A DNA stretch of 64,000 bases from contig JBMNHZ010000018.1 in the NCBI GenBank assembly GCA_050950645.1, forward strand, positions 62,001 through 126,000, read 5' to 3'. Origin of the DNA: BRH-c25 sp012519325 (GTDB lineage: Bacteria > Bacillota > Clostridia > Lutisporales > Lutisporaceae). A model generated the notes under the pieces. That model did not search any database, had not been told where the DNA came from, and saw only the letters and a list, made by a program, of their open reading frames with translations. Of this stretch, positions 1 to 8,174 are shown one piece after another (position 1 is the stretch's first letter; the number at the start of each line of letters is the position of its first letter). The position numbers were made by a program, and so were the translations under genes.

Positions 1-1
1 G

Positions 2-157
2 GGCTTTCTGGTAACCGATAAGGCAGCGGGCAAATGTCTTGTCCGTACAGAGCAAGGTCAAATAGTAAACTATGCAATAGGACAGGAAAATGGTGTATCC
101 AAAGAGATTTCTGCAATCATAAAGGTCTGCATCGATAGGTATACATATATGTTATAG
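2..157 (+). CDS. C-terminal fragment of an unidentified protein
   Basis: An open frame enters from the left edge and ends at a TAG at 155-157, giving the last 51 residues of a protein whose start lies outside the window. The fragment begins GFLVTDKAAGKC and ends CIDRYTYML. I do not recognise the family. Because purine and molybdenum hydroxylase genes follow on the same strand, it could belong to a molybdenum cofactor or hydroxylase accessory protein, but nothing in the fragment proves that. It may also be a relic with no function. Confidence 0.35.
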   Translation, partial: GFLVTDKAAGKCLVRTEQGQIVNYAIGQENGVSKEISAIIKVCIDRYTYML

Positions 158-216
158 ATGGCATATGAATAATGCGACATAACTATAAGTTTGCAGTCAT
201 ACTAAAAGAGCAATAA

Positions 217-410
217 CCTTGTATACCGACTCGCACGATATTAGCTTTGGACAGAATCAGAGCTTGATACTTGTAAAATCCTGACGCACATAAACCCAAC
301 CTCCTGTTGGTATGTGCTGGATTTACCTCACGTAAATCCCACGGATTTTACTGCGCATCTTCTCTCGATTCTGTTGCCCAAAGCCAATAAGTGCTCGCTG
401 TTATACAAGG
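217..410. ncRNA. multi-stem structured element (candidate ncRNA or MITE)
   Basis: An imperfect long-range palindrome encloses two perfect hairpins. The outer stem has 217-225 paired with 402-410 (9 bp, no mismatch), then interrupted pairing of 233-250 with 378-394, 251-258 with 367-374 (8 bp) and 273-281 with 343-351 (9 bp). Inside, 286-292 pairs with 311-317 and 296-300 with 306-310 around the loop CTCCT. A second hairpin pairs 319-326 with 332-339 around the loop CTCAC. The whole is a closed three-way junction of 194 bases. No convincing open frame and no terminal T-run accompany it. It lies 150 bases before the first purine gene. It could be a stable RNA, a leader element or a small non-autonomous mobile element; the strand cannot be decided from sequence alone. 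Confidence 0.55.
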
Positions 411-561
411 CCAGTGCTCCCTATGAATAATACTCCATAAGAGAATTATATAGTATAGCAGCAATATTAAGGAAATTCAGATAACAGAGTGGAGAACATC
501 TTCCCCTACAGCTGGAGTACTTCACAAACCAGTATAAATTAAGGTATGGAGGACTTGAAAT

Positions 562-1938
562 ATGAGTCAGAAGCTTTTGAAAAATATTGACCTTATAGTC
601 ACATTCAACGACAGGGATGAAACCTTTGAACACTGCGACATATTGATTGACGGGCCTGCTATAAAAGAAATAGGCAGCAACCTGGGCTCTGAGGAAGACA
701 CTGAAGTAATAGACTGCAGCGGATTAACGGCACTGCCGGGTTTTGTTAATACTCATCACCACCTCTATCAGACCTTGTTCAGAGGTATCAGAGAAGTTCA
801 GGAGCAGCCGCTTTTTCCCTGGCTTACAGGACTGTATGAATTCTGGAAAAACATAACCCCTGAGGCTGTTTACTATGGGGCACTGGTGGGCTTTTCGGAG
901 CTTTTGCGCACCGGCTGTACTTTGACCTCCGACCATCATTATGTCTTCCCGAAAAATCAGCCTGAAACACTCATTGATGACCAGATAAAGGCAGCCGGGG
1001 AAATAGGTATAAGATTTCACGCTACAAGGGGCTCCATGTCTCTTGGCAGGGATATGGGGGGACTGCCTCCTATGGAGGTTGTACAAAAAGAAGAAGCAAT
1101 TCTTTTGGACAGTGAAAGGCTGATAAACCGGTATCATGACAGCAGTACCTATTCAATGCAGAGGATAGCCCTGGCGCCATGTTCCCCCTTCTCAGTGACC
1201 AAGGAGCTTATGGTACAGACAAAGAATCTTGCAAGAAAGAAGGGTGTCATGCTTCATACCCATCTGGCAGAAACACTTGACGAGGAAAAGTTCTGCCTGG
1301 AGCGTTACGGCAGGAGGCCTTTCGAACTGATGGAGGATCTTGAATGGGTCGGGGATGATGTGTGGTTCGCCCATGGTATATATCTGAATGATGAAGAGGT
1401 AAAAAGGCTTCAGGGTTCAGGCATAGCTCACTGCCCATCTTCCAATATGAAGCTTTCAAGCGGTATATGCAGGACAACGGAAATAGTTCGTGCGGGTGGG
1501 AAGCTTTCCATAGCCGTAGACGGAAGCGCAAGTAATGATGGCTCAAATATGTGGGAAGAAGTAAGAAGAGCTTACCTTCTTAATCACTTGAAATACGGGA
1601 CTGAGGGACTTACAGCATATGAAATACTTAGAACGGCTACAAGAGGCGGCGCAGAGGTGTTGGGACGGGATGACACCGGACGCCTGGATATAGGAAAAGC
1701 AGCGGACATTGTTTTGTTTAACCTGAAAGGCATAGAGTATTCCGGCTGTCATGACCCGCTGGTATCTCTTGTTTGCCTGGGAAATACCAGTCTGGTTGAT
1801 ATGACAATAGTAAACGGCAGAGTCGTAGTCAAGGACGGAAAGCTTACGACAATAGATTCTGAAAAGGCAGCAGCAGCTGCACACCGGACAGCAGCAGATA
1901 TAGTGAAAAAGCAAAGAAGCATAACAAATAAGAATTAA
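562..1938 (+). CDS. amidohydrolase, 8-oxoguanine deaminase-like
   Basis: This 458-residue protein belongs to the metal-dependent amidohydrolase superfamily (cytosine/guanine deaminase branch). It has the first metal motif NTHHHLYQTLFRG (His 65-67), a second in LHTHLAET near residue 232, a histidine in AHGIYL near 271 and the catalytic aspartate in VDGSASNDG near 320. The HHHLYQTL motif and the SDHHYVFP stretch are typical of 8-oxoguanine deaminases, which convert 8-oxoguanine to urate; guanine or another aminopurine is possible. GGAGG at 548-552 supports the ATG. It is the first of five same-strand genes (with ssnA and xdhABC) spaced by 20 bases or less, so a purine catabolic operon is likely. 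The exact substrate is inferred from family resemblance. Confidence 0.8.
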   Translation: MSQKLLKNIDLIVTFNDRDETFEHCDILIDGPAIKEIGSNLGSEEDTEVIDCSGLTALPGFVNTHHHLYQTLFRGIREVQEQPLFPWLTGLYEFWKNITPEAVYYGALVGFSELLRTGCTLTSDHHYVFPKNQPETLIDDQIKAAGEIGIRFHATRGSMSLGRDMGGLPPMEVVQKEEAILLDSERLINRYHDSSTYSMQRIALAPCSPFSVTKELMVQTKNLARKKGVMLHTHLAETLDEEKFCLERYGRRPFELMEDLEWVGDDVWFAHGIYLNDEEVKRLQGSGIAHCPSSNMKLSSGICRTTEIVRAGGKLSIAVDGSASNDGSNMWEEVRRAYLLNHLKYGTEGLTAYEILRTATRGGAEVLGRDDTGRLDIGKAADIVLFNLKGIEYSGCHDPLVSLVCLGNTSLVDMTIVNGRVVVKDGKLTTIDSEKAAAAAHRTAADIVKKQRSITNKN

Positions 1939-1957
1939 AGGAGAGGGAGGAGATAAA

Positions 1958-3286
1958 ATGCTACTGGTAGGGAACGGCAAATTAATCACAAGGAATGAAG
2001 AGATTCCTATTATTGAAAATGGCTGTGTGGCAATAGACGGCAAAAAAATAGCTGAAGTAGGGCTGACAGAGAAGCTTAAAGAAAAATATGCCGGGGCAAG
2101 GTTCATAGATGCAAAAGGCAAGCTTATCATGCCGGGTTTCATCAACACCCATATGCATTATTACAGTACCTTTGCCAGAGGTATAGCCAACGACAGCCCT
2201 CCGGCCAAAAAGTTCTCTGATATATTGAAAGGCTTATGGTGGAGGCTTGACAAAGTGCTGACCCTTGAGGATGTATACTATAGCGCCATCGGTCCGATGA
2301 TTGAACAGGTGAAAAACGGCGTGACCACTGTTATTGACCATCATGCAAGCTCGTATGCCATAACAGGAAGCCTGTTCAAAATAGCAGAGGCAGCAGAATA
2401 CATAGGTATTCGAAGCAATCTGTGCTATGAGACTTCAGATCGTGACGGGGAAAAGATAGCTGAGGAAGGTATTGCAGAAAATGTAGAATTCATCAAATAC
2501 TGCAGCAAGAAAAACGATGATATGCTTAAAGGCATGTTCGGACTTCATGCCTCCATGACCATTTCGGAAAAAACCCTGGATAAATGCCTGAATGCTATAA
2601 GCGGGCTGAATACAGGGTTTCATGTACATTGTGCCGAGGGAATTGAAGATTTGGAGGATTCAAGAGCAAAGTACGGGAAAGGAGTAATAGAAAGGTGGCA
2701 TGATGCAGGAGTGCTGGGGAGTAAAACCATAGCAGTACACTGCATCCATATTTCTGAAAAGGAAATGGATATGCTGAAGGAAAAAGACACTATAGTCGTT
2801 CATAACCCCGAATCCAACATGGGAAATGCAGTAGGTGCTTCACCGGTGCTGGAAATGTTCGAAAAGAGAATACTGCTGGGATTGGGGACTGACGGATATA
2901 CGGCAGACATGATGGAATCCTATAAGGTTGGAAACATAATTCACAAGCACGTAAAAGGGGATTCAAATGTTGCTTGGGGTGAGATTCCTGAGATGCTGTT
3001 TATAAACAACAGGAAAATAGTTGAGAGGTTTATTGACGGACAGGTAGGAATTTTAAAGGAAGGGGCACTGGCAGATATAATAATAGTCGACTACAATCCT
3101 CCTACTGAGATAAACAAAGATAATATTAACAGTCATCTATTGTTTGGAATAAACGGACGTTTTGTTGATACAACAATTGTTAACGGCAGGGTACTGATGG
3201 AAGACAGAAAACTGGTTGATATCGATGAAGAGAGAATGATGGCAAGAAGCCGCGAGTTGGCCAGTGAAGTATGGAAGCGCTTTTAG
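1958..3286 (+). CDS. ssnA: putative aminohydrolase SsnA
   Basis: This is a 442-residue amidohydrolase of the SsnA type. Its metal motif NTHMHYYSTFARG lies near residues 63-75, followed by an HVHCAEG motif and an AVHCIHI segment carrying further ligands. The characteristic VVHNPESNMGNAVG block and GLGTDGYTADM catalytic aspartate follow. SsnA is regularly found with selenium-dependent molybdenum hydroxylases and purine degradation genes, as here; its reaction is not firmly known. A GGAGAGGGAGGAG ribosome site lies just before the ATG, 19 bases after the preceding stop, so the two amidohydrolases are probably co-transcribed. Two deaminase-like amidohydrolases side by side suggest different purine substrates. 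Confidence 0.8.
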   Translation: MLLVGNGKLITRNEEIPIIENGCVAIDGKKIAEVGLTEKLKEKYAGARFIDAKGKLIMPGFINTHMHYYSTFARGIANDSPPAKKFSDILKGLWWRLDKVLTLEDVYYSAIGPMIEQVKNGVTTVIDHHASSYAITGSLFKIAEAAEYIGIRSNLCYETSDRDGEKIAEEGIAENVEFIKYCSKKNDDMLKGMFGLHASMTISEKTLDKCLNAISGLNTGFHVHCAEGIEDLEDSRAKYGKGVIERWHDAGVLGSKTIAVHCIHISEKEMDMLKEKDTIVVHNPESNMGNAVGASPVLEMFEKRILLGLGTDGYTADMMESYKVGNIIHKHVKGDSNVAWGEIPEMLFINNRKIVERFIDGQVGILKEGALADIIIVDYNPPTEINKDNINSHLLFGINGRFVDTTIVNGRVLMEDRKLVDIDEERMMARSRELASEVWKRF

Positions 3287-3320
3287 TTCATGAAAAATCT
3301 GTTTGAATGAAGGTGAGAAG

Positions 3321-5612
3321 ATGGCTTTCGAAATAGTGGGAAAAAGAGCGGTTAGAAAAGATGCGGCTGCCAAAGTGACAGGCAGGGCAAAATATGCTGA
3401 TGACTTTTTTGAACGGGATATGCTTGTGGGAAAGGTATTGAGAAGTCCTTATGCCCATGCAATTGTAAAAAGCATAGATACCGGTAAGGCAAAAGCTTTG
3501 CCTGGAGTTGAGGCTGTAATCACCCATGAGGATCTGCCTAAGCTTAAGTATGCAACTGCAGGGCACCCCTGGTCTCTGGACCCGGGGCACAGGGATGTGG
3601 CAGACAGATATATACTTACAGACAAGGCCCGGTATGTAGGCGACGGTGTTGCAGCCGTTGTAGCTGTAGATGCACTGACTGCTGAAAAGGCCCTTAAGTT
3701 GATTGAGGTGGAGTATGAGGTTCTTCCTTTTGTACTGGATCCCGAAAAGGCAATGCTGCCAGGCGCACCGGTGATTCATGAGGAAAGGCCGGATAATATA
3801 CTGGGAGCTACAAGCGAAGAAATAGGAAATATAGAAGAGGATTTCAAAAAAGCCGACTATATTTTCGAGGGAGTTTATGAAACAAGTATTGTGCAGCACT
3901 GCCATCTGGAGATTCAAAGCGCATACGCATACGTGGATGCTGACGGAAGGATAGTCATTGTTTCTTCAACACAGATACCGCACATAGCAAGAAGGATTGT
4001 CGGCCAAGCCCTTGGTGTGCCATGGGGACAGATTAGGGTCATCAAGCCTTACATCGGAGGAGGTTTTGGGAACAAGCAGGATGTTGTTGTAGAACCCCTT
4101 GCAGCAGCCATGTCCCTTGCAGTGAATGGAAGGCCTGTACGCTTCGCATTGACAAGGGAAGAATGCTTTGTCGATACAAGAACCCGACATGCTATGAAGC
4201 TGTATTTGAAGACAGCGGTTACAAAGGAAGGAAAACTGTTAAGTCTCCATATGAAACCTATATGCAATAACGGAGCTTATGCCTCCCATGGGCATACAGT
4301 CGCACTGAGCGCCGGTGGAAAGTTCAGGCTGTTATATGACTTCAATTCCATGAAATATGAGCCGAAGACGGTATATACCAATCTGCCTTCGGCAGGAGCC
4401 ATGAGGGCATACGGCTGCCCCCAGATATTTTATGCCCTGGAGAGCCATATAGAGGATATAGCCCGGGAAATGAAAATAGATCCCATAGAATTCAGGAAGC
4501 AGAACCTGATTAGCGTTGGGAAAAAGGATCCTCATTCGGATATTGTGGTAAGAACCTTTGGACTTCGGGAATGCATTGAAAAAGGAAAACAGCTTATTAA
4601 ATGGGATGAGAAGCTGGAAAAATACAAGGAACAGAAAGGTATAAAAAGAAGAGGCCTGGGTATGGCCTGCTTCAGCTATGCTTCGGGTACCTATCCTCAC
4701 GGCTTTGAAATAGCAGGAGCAAGGGTTGTTATGAACCAGGACGGCTCGGTACAGCTTCAGGTCGGAGCAACTGAAATCGGACAGGGAAGCGATACCGTTT
4801 TGTCCCAGATAGCAGCTGAAGTATTGGGTTTGCCCTATGACATGGTCCATGTGGTTTCACAGCAGGATACGGATATTACTCCCTTTGACTTGGGTGCTTA
4901 TGCCTCAAGGCAGACCTTTGTTTCGGGTGCGGCAGTGAAAAAGGCGGCAGAGGAAGCAAAAAGAAAGGTTCTTGAAATAGCAGCATGGAAGACCGGATTA
5001 AGCATAGAAGAGATGGATATTAAATCCGCAAGGATAGTAGAAAGGAAATCGGGCAGCGAAATCTGCACCCTTGAAGATATCGCTATGGAATCCTATTATG
5101 ACAGATTAAATGCTGCACCTATTGAGGGAAATGCTTCTGCCAATGTAAGAACCAATGCAATGGCGTACGGAGTTACCTTTGCAGAGGTAGAGGTGGATAT
5201 GGAGACGGGAAGGATAGAGATAATTGAGATATATAATGTGCATGATTCAGGGGTGATAATCAATCCTCTGCTTGCTGAAGGCCAGGTCCATGGAGGCGTG
5301 AGCATGGGCCTTGGATATGCATTGTCTGAACAGCTGTTGTTCGATACAAATACAGGCAGGCCCCTTAATAATAATTTCCTGGATTACAAGCTCCAGACAA
5401 TTATGGATACTCCGGATGTGGGGTATGCATTCGTACAAATACCTGATCCCGAAGGTTCGGTAGGGCAAAAATCCCTGGGTGAGAATACAACGATTTCTAC
5501 CGCACCTGCTGTCAGAAATGCGGTTCTGAATGCCACAGGCATTGCATTCAATAAAATACCTATGACACCTCAGACAGTTTTTGAAAAGCTTAAGCAAAAC
5601 GGATTGCTGTAG
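3321..5612 (+). CDS. xdhA: xanthine dehydrogenase, molybdopterin-binding subunit
   Basis: The 763-residue large subunit binds the molybdenum cofactor and hydroxylates xanthine or a related heterocycle. The aldehyde oxidase/xanthine dehydrogenase a/b hammerhead starts at VRKDAAAKVTGRAKYADDF. The cofactor contacts GGGFGNKQD near residue 246, GAMRAYGCPQ and EIGQGSD are present, and the catalytic glutamate is in KSLGENT near 721. I chose ATG 3321 over an upstream in-frame TTG because AAGGTGAG sits at 3310-3317. Together with xdhB and xdhC it forms the three-subunit enzyme seen in purine-fermenting clostridia. Nicotinate or hypoxanthine hydroxylase activity is an alternative, but xpt and ssnA nearby favour a purine. 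Confidence 0.88.
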   Translation: MAFEIVGKRAVRKDAAAKVTGRAKYADDFFERDMLVGKVLRSPYAHAIVKSIDTGKAKALPGVEAVITHEDLPKLKYATAGHPWSLDPGHRDVADRYILTDKARYVGDGVAAVVAVDALTAEKALKLIEVEYEVLPFVLDPEKAMLPGAPVIHEERPDNILGATSEEIGNIEEDFKKADYIFEGVYETSIVQHCHLEIQSAYAYVDADGRIVIVSSTQIPHIARRIVGQALGVPWGQIRVIKPYIGGGFGNKQDVVVEPLAAAMSLAVNGRPVRFALTREECFVDTRTRHAMKLYLKTAVTKEGKLLSLHMKPICNNGAYASHGHTVALSAGGKFRLLYDFNSMKYEPKTVYTNLPSAGAMRAYGCPQIFYALESHIEDIAREMKIDPIEFRKQNLISVGKKDPHSDIVVRTFGLRECIEKGKQLIKWDEKLEKYKEQKGIKRRGLGMACFSYASGTYPHGFEIAGARVVMNQDGSVQLQVGATEIGQGSDTVLSQIAAEVLGLPYDMVHVVSQQDTDITPFDLGAYASRQTFVSGAAVKKAAEEAKRKVLEIAAWKTGLSIEEMDIKSARIVERKSGSEICTLEDIAMESYYDRLNAAPIEGNASANVRTNAMAYGVTFAEVEVDMETGRIEIIEIYNVHDSGVIINPLLAEGQVHGGVSMGLGYALSEQLLFDTNTGRPLNNNFLDYKLQTIMDTPDVGYAFVQIPDPEGSVGQKSLGENTTISTAPAVRNAVLNATGIAFNKIPMTPQTVFEKLKQNGLL

Positions 5613-5627
5613 AAAGGAGATATGGGA

Positions 5628-6509
5628 ATGTATGATATTGTAGGTATTGAAAGTCCTGATACCCTTGAGGCAGCTATAGAAATGCTCAGCAATAACCCCA
5701 ATCTTAAGATAATAGCAGGAGGTACGGATGTACTGGTACAGATGCGTAACGGTGCTCTGGAGGAGATCGCTCTCTTAAGTCTGAGAAACATACCGGGGAT
5801 GGCTGATATTAGGATTATGGATAATGGCACTATTTCCATCGGGGCAATGGCCACTTTTGCTGAAATTTTCAGGAGCAGCATCATAAACGAGCATTTGCCT
5901 GTCCTGTCGGAAGCAGCAGTATCCGTTGGGGGTCCGCAGATAAGAAATATGGCTACAATTGGAGGAAATATTTGTAATGGTGCCGTGTCAGCAGACAGTG
6001 CAACCACATTGTTTGCTTACAATGCGGAACTGAAGCTTTTAAGTCGTGAAGGCGAAAGAACAGTACCAATTGAAGAATTTTATGCAGGACCGGGAAAAGT
6101 AAACCTGCAGCCGGCCGAAATACTTACTGCAATATTGATTCCTGAAACCGGCTATAGGAAAACCAGCGGCTGCTATATAAAACACAGTACAAGAAAAGCA
6201 ATGGATATCGCAATGCTTGGGGTATCTGTCGTATGCAAAACTGCAGGGGGCAAGTTCACTGATGTCAGGATAGCCCTCGGAGTCGCAGCTCCTGTACCCA
6301 TAAGGTGTAGGGAAGCTGAGGCTTATGCCATAGGAAAGGAAACATCTTCAGAAATCATAAGGGAAATAGGCAGATATGCAGTAAGAGCATCAAGAGCAAG
6401 GGACTCTTGGAGGGCTTCAAAGGCTTACAGGGAGCATTTAATCGAAGTACTGGTATTCAGAGCATTGAAGGAAGCCGTAATCAGAGACGGGGGTGAAGAT
6501 ATTGGATAA
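5628..6509 (+). CDS. xdhB: xanthine dehydrogenase, FAD-binding subunit
   Basis: This 293-residue subunit carries FAD and passes electrons from the iron-sulphur clusters to the acceptor. The FAD-binding stretch KIIAGGTDVLVQM is near the N-terminus and the second flavin motif TIGGNICNGAVSADS near residue 105; the C-terminal CO-dehydrogenase flavoprotein domain follows. Two ATGs, at 5622 and 5628, are in frame; AAAGGAG at 5613-5619 is too close to the first and well spaced for the second, which I take. It begins 15 bases after xdhA, and its end overlaps the start of xdhC, indicating translational coupling. Confidence 0.87.
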   Translation: MYDIVGIESPDTLEAAIEMLSNNPNLKIIAGGTDVLVQMRNGALEEIALLSLRNIPGMADIRIMDNGTISIGAMATFAEIFRSSIINEHLPVLSEAAVSVGGPQIRNMATIGGNICNGAVSADSATTLFAYNAELKLLSREGERTVPIEEFYAGPGKVNLQPAEILTAILIPETGYRKTSGCYIKHSTRKAMDIAMLGVSVVCKTAGGKFTDVRIALGVAAPVPIRCREAEAYAIGKETSSEIIREIGRYAVRASRARDSWRASKAYREHLIEVLVFRALKEAVIRDGGEDIG

Positions 6510-6969
6510 TTATGAAAAGATAAGCATGGTGGTAAACGGCAAGAATTATTCCCTTGAGGTTGATATAAGAGAATCACTGCTTGAGGTGCTGAGAAACAGG
6601 CTTCATTTTACCGGAGTCAAGCAAGGCTGCTCCGTAGGAGAGTGTGGAGCATGTACAGTACTGGTGGAAGGGCTTCCGGTGAATTCATGCATTTACCTTG
6701 CGGTTTGGGCTAACGGCAAGAGAATTACTACAATTGAAGGGATTTCAAAGGCTGGGGAATTGTCCAGGGTCCAGCAGGCTTTTGTGGACGAGGGTGCCGT
6801 ACAGTGCGGTTTCTGTACCCCCGGACTTGTGCTTACTGCAACTGCACTTACACAAACCGGCAGGAAATACACCGATGAGGAGATAAAGCGTGAGATCTCA
6901 GGGCATTTGTGCCGTTGCACAGGTTACAACAAAATCTTCAATGCAGTCAAAAGGGTTTTGAATGAATGA
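6502..6969 (+). CDS. xdhC: xanthine dehydrogenase, 2Fe-2S subunit
   Basis: This small subunit of about 155 residues holds two [2Fe-2S] clusters that carry electrons from the molybdenum centre to FAD. The plant-type cluster cysteines are in CSVGECGACTVLVEG with a fourth downstream in VNSC; the second cluster uses QCGFCTPG and CRCTGYNKI. The frame reaches a GTG at 6493, but the GGGGGTGA at 6489-6496 is correctly spaced for TTG 6502, so I prefer that start. Either choice overlaps the xdhB stop by 8 to 17 bases. It closes the five-gene purine operon; no molybdenum cofactor maturation gene follows it inside the window. Confidence 0.87.
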   Translation: MDNYEKISMVVNGKNYSLEVDIRESLLEVLRNRLHFTGVKQGCSVGECGACTVLVEGLPVNSCIYLAVWANGKRITTIEGISKAGELSRVQQAFVDEGAVQCGFCTPGLVLTATALTQTGRKYTDEEIKREISGHLCRCTGYNKIFNAVKRVLNE

Positions 6970-7163
6970 GCGGCATTAAGCAATTAGCTTGTTGCATTCA
7001 TAAGGCTTTTAATGTAAAATATTATGTAGATGTGAATACTATGTGTAAGAATTAAGAAAAATAAGCAGTCAAAATAGTGCCTGTACTCTATGTTCTACTG
7101 CTGCAAATATTATGGTTTTGCTGCCGGCTGAATATGATCTAATAGTAGTTTCTGCATGAAGCT
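6970..7163. other. leader upstream of the riboswitch
   Basis: The stretch after xdhC and before the aptamer is AT-rich and has no credible open frame. It must hold the xpt promoter, but I cannot pick one hexamer pair with confidence. I see no clear intrinsic terminator for the xdh operon. Confidence 0.4.
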
Positions 7164-7240
7164 GACAACTTGTATATGCTTAGAAATATGGTCTGAGTGT
7201 TTCTACCAGGTAACCTTGAATTACCGGACTACGGGTTGTT
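7164..7240 (+). promoter_or_regulatory. guanine-class purine riboswitch aptamer
   Basis: P1 pairs 7164-7171 with 7233-7240. P2 is GCTTAGA/TCTGAGT with loop AATATGG. The conserved J2/3 GTTTCTACC follows, then P3 with loop CCTTGAA, then J3/1 ACTAC. The pyrimidine that reads the ligand is C (7229), which marks the guanine/hypoxanthine class and not the adenine class (U). P3 contains one A-G mismatch. It lies in the 5' leader of xpt, the classic location, so it should turn the gene off when guanine or a close analogue is plentiful. Confidence 0.93.
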
Positions 7241-7341
7241 TATATATTAGATTTTCTGATTTTTCGTGTTTCACTATTATGCTGCGGATATTCCATGTCA
7301 GCGGTTATAAAGTACACCAAAAATTCAAATCTACATATAAA

Positions 7342-7375
7342 CTCCCAGATATAAATTAATTCTGGGGGTTTTTAT
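7342..7375 (+). terminator. riboswitch-controlled terminator before xpt
   Basis: CTCCCAGA (7342-7349) pairs with TCTGGGGG (7361-7368) and is followed by TTTTTATTT. The 5' arm can instead join an antiterminator: GTTTATAT from the 3' side of P1 onward (7238-7245) is complementary to ATATAAAC just before and into the arm (7335-7342). Ligand binding fixes P1 and frees the terminator, giving an OFF switch. Confidence 0.88.
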
Positions 7376-7447
7376 TTAGGGCTTTTCTTAATCGGTACAA
7401 GCTTCACACGCATAATATACGGACAGTCATTGAAGAAAGGGAGAATA

Positions 7448-8017
7448 ATGGAGCTTCTGAAGAATAGAATATTAAAGGACGAAATAGTTATCGGAGATAG
7501 TATTGTCAAGGTGGACAGCTTTCTTAACCATCAGCTGGACATAGAGTTGTTCAATGAGATGGGAAAAGAATTTAAGAAAAGATTCAGCGATGAGAATATA
7601 AGCAGAATATTGACGGTGGAGGCATCGGGAATCGCTGTGGCATGCATAGCTGCACAGTATTTCAGTGTGCCTGTGGTTTTTGCAAAAAAGTATGAGGCAT
7701 TGAATCTTGATTCGGATACTTACCAGAGCGAAGTGTACTCATTTACAAAGCAGAAGAGCTATAACATCCGCGTTTCCAAGAAATACATTTCACCAGAGGA
7801 TAATGTTCTCATAATTGATGATTTTCTGGCTAACGGCAAAGCTGCTTCAGGGTTGGTGGATATAGTACGTCAAGCCGGTGCCAGAGTTGCAGGTGTCGGA
7901 ATCGTTATAGAAAAGGGCTTTCAAAAGGGAAGAGAAGCGCTGATGCAGAAGGGAGTTCGTATAGAGTCCCTGGCTGTCATAAAATCCATGAAAGAAGGGA
8001 TTATCATCTTTGAATAA
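7448..8017 (+). CDS. xpt: xanthine phosphoribosyltransferase
   Basis: This 189-residue type I phosphoribosyltransferase joins xanthine (and guanine) to PRPP to make XMP or GMP. The PRPP-binding motif NVLIIDDFLANGKA lies near residues 117-130, and the N-terminal MELLKNRILKDE start is typical of Xpt. AAAGGGAG at 7436-7443 supports ATG 7448; an upstream in-frame TTG at 7430 lacks a site. It is controlled by the guanine-class riboswitch in its leader. With the nucleoside transporter immediately downstream it forms the salvage branch opposing the catabolic Xdh genes upstream. Confidence 0.93.
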   Translation: MELLKNRILKDEIVIGDSIVKVDSFLNHQLDIELFNEMGKEFKKRFSDENISRILTVEASGIAVACIAAQYFSVPVVFAKKYEALNLDSDTYQSEVYSFTKQKSYNIRVSKKYISPEDNVLIIDDFLANGKAASGLVDIVRQAGARVAGVGIVIEKGFQKGREALMQKGVRIESLAVIKSMKEGIIIFE

Positions 8018-8174
8018 AGATGTATAATTATACAGTAATATTTTGATTGATTAATCAATTCATTTTGGTTGTAAGGGACTGATACCCTTCAAGATACATT
8101 TGCAAAATCTTGTTACCAACAGTTTCATGATTTTGCATGAACTACTAAATCAAATAAGGGGAGGAGTAATCAAT
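8018..8174 (+). promoter_or_regulatory. structured leader of the nucleoside transporter operon
   Basis: Several inverted repeats follow each other: a 14-bp perfect palindrome at 8021-8034, another at 8046-8059, AAGGG/CCCTT at 8073-8077 and 8085-8089, AAGAT/ATCTT at 8091-8095 and 8107-8111, and a 9-bp stem 8101-8109 with 8129-8137 enclosing TGTT/AACA. The last two long stems share bases 8107-8109, so they exclude each other. The two palindromes could be protein operators and the later pairs an RNA switch or attenuator. No known riboswitch consensus was recognised and no T-run terminator is present. Confidence 0.45.

Noticed and set aside
7164..7171. GACAACTT as a bipartite operator half-site
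   Set aside because: It is the 5' arm of riboswitch P1 and has no partner at the operator spacing.
7156..7359. Open frame of 67 codons upstream of xpt
   Set aside because: It lies entirely over the riboswitch and its terminator, lacks a ribosome site and has no protein character.
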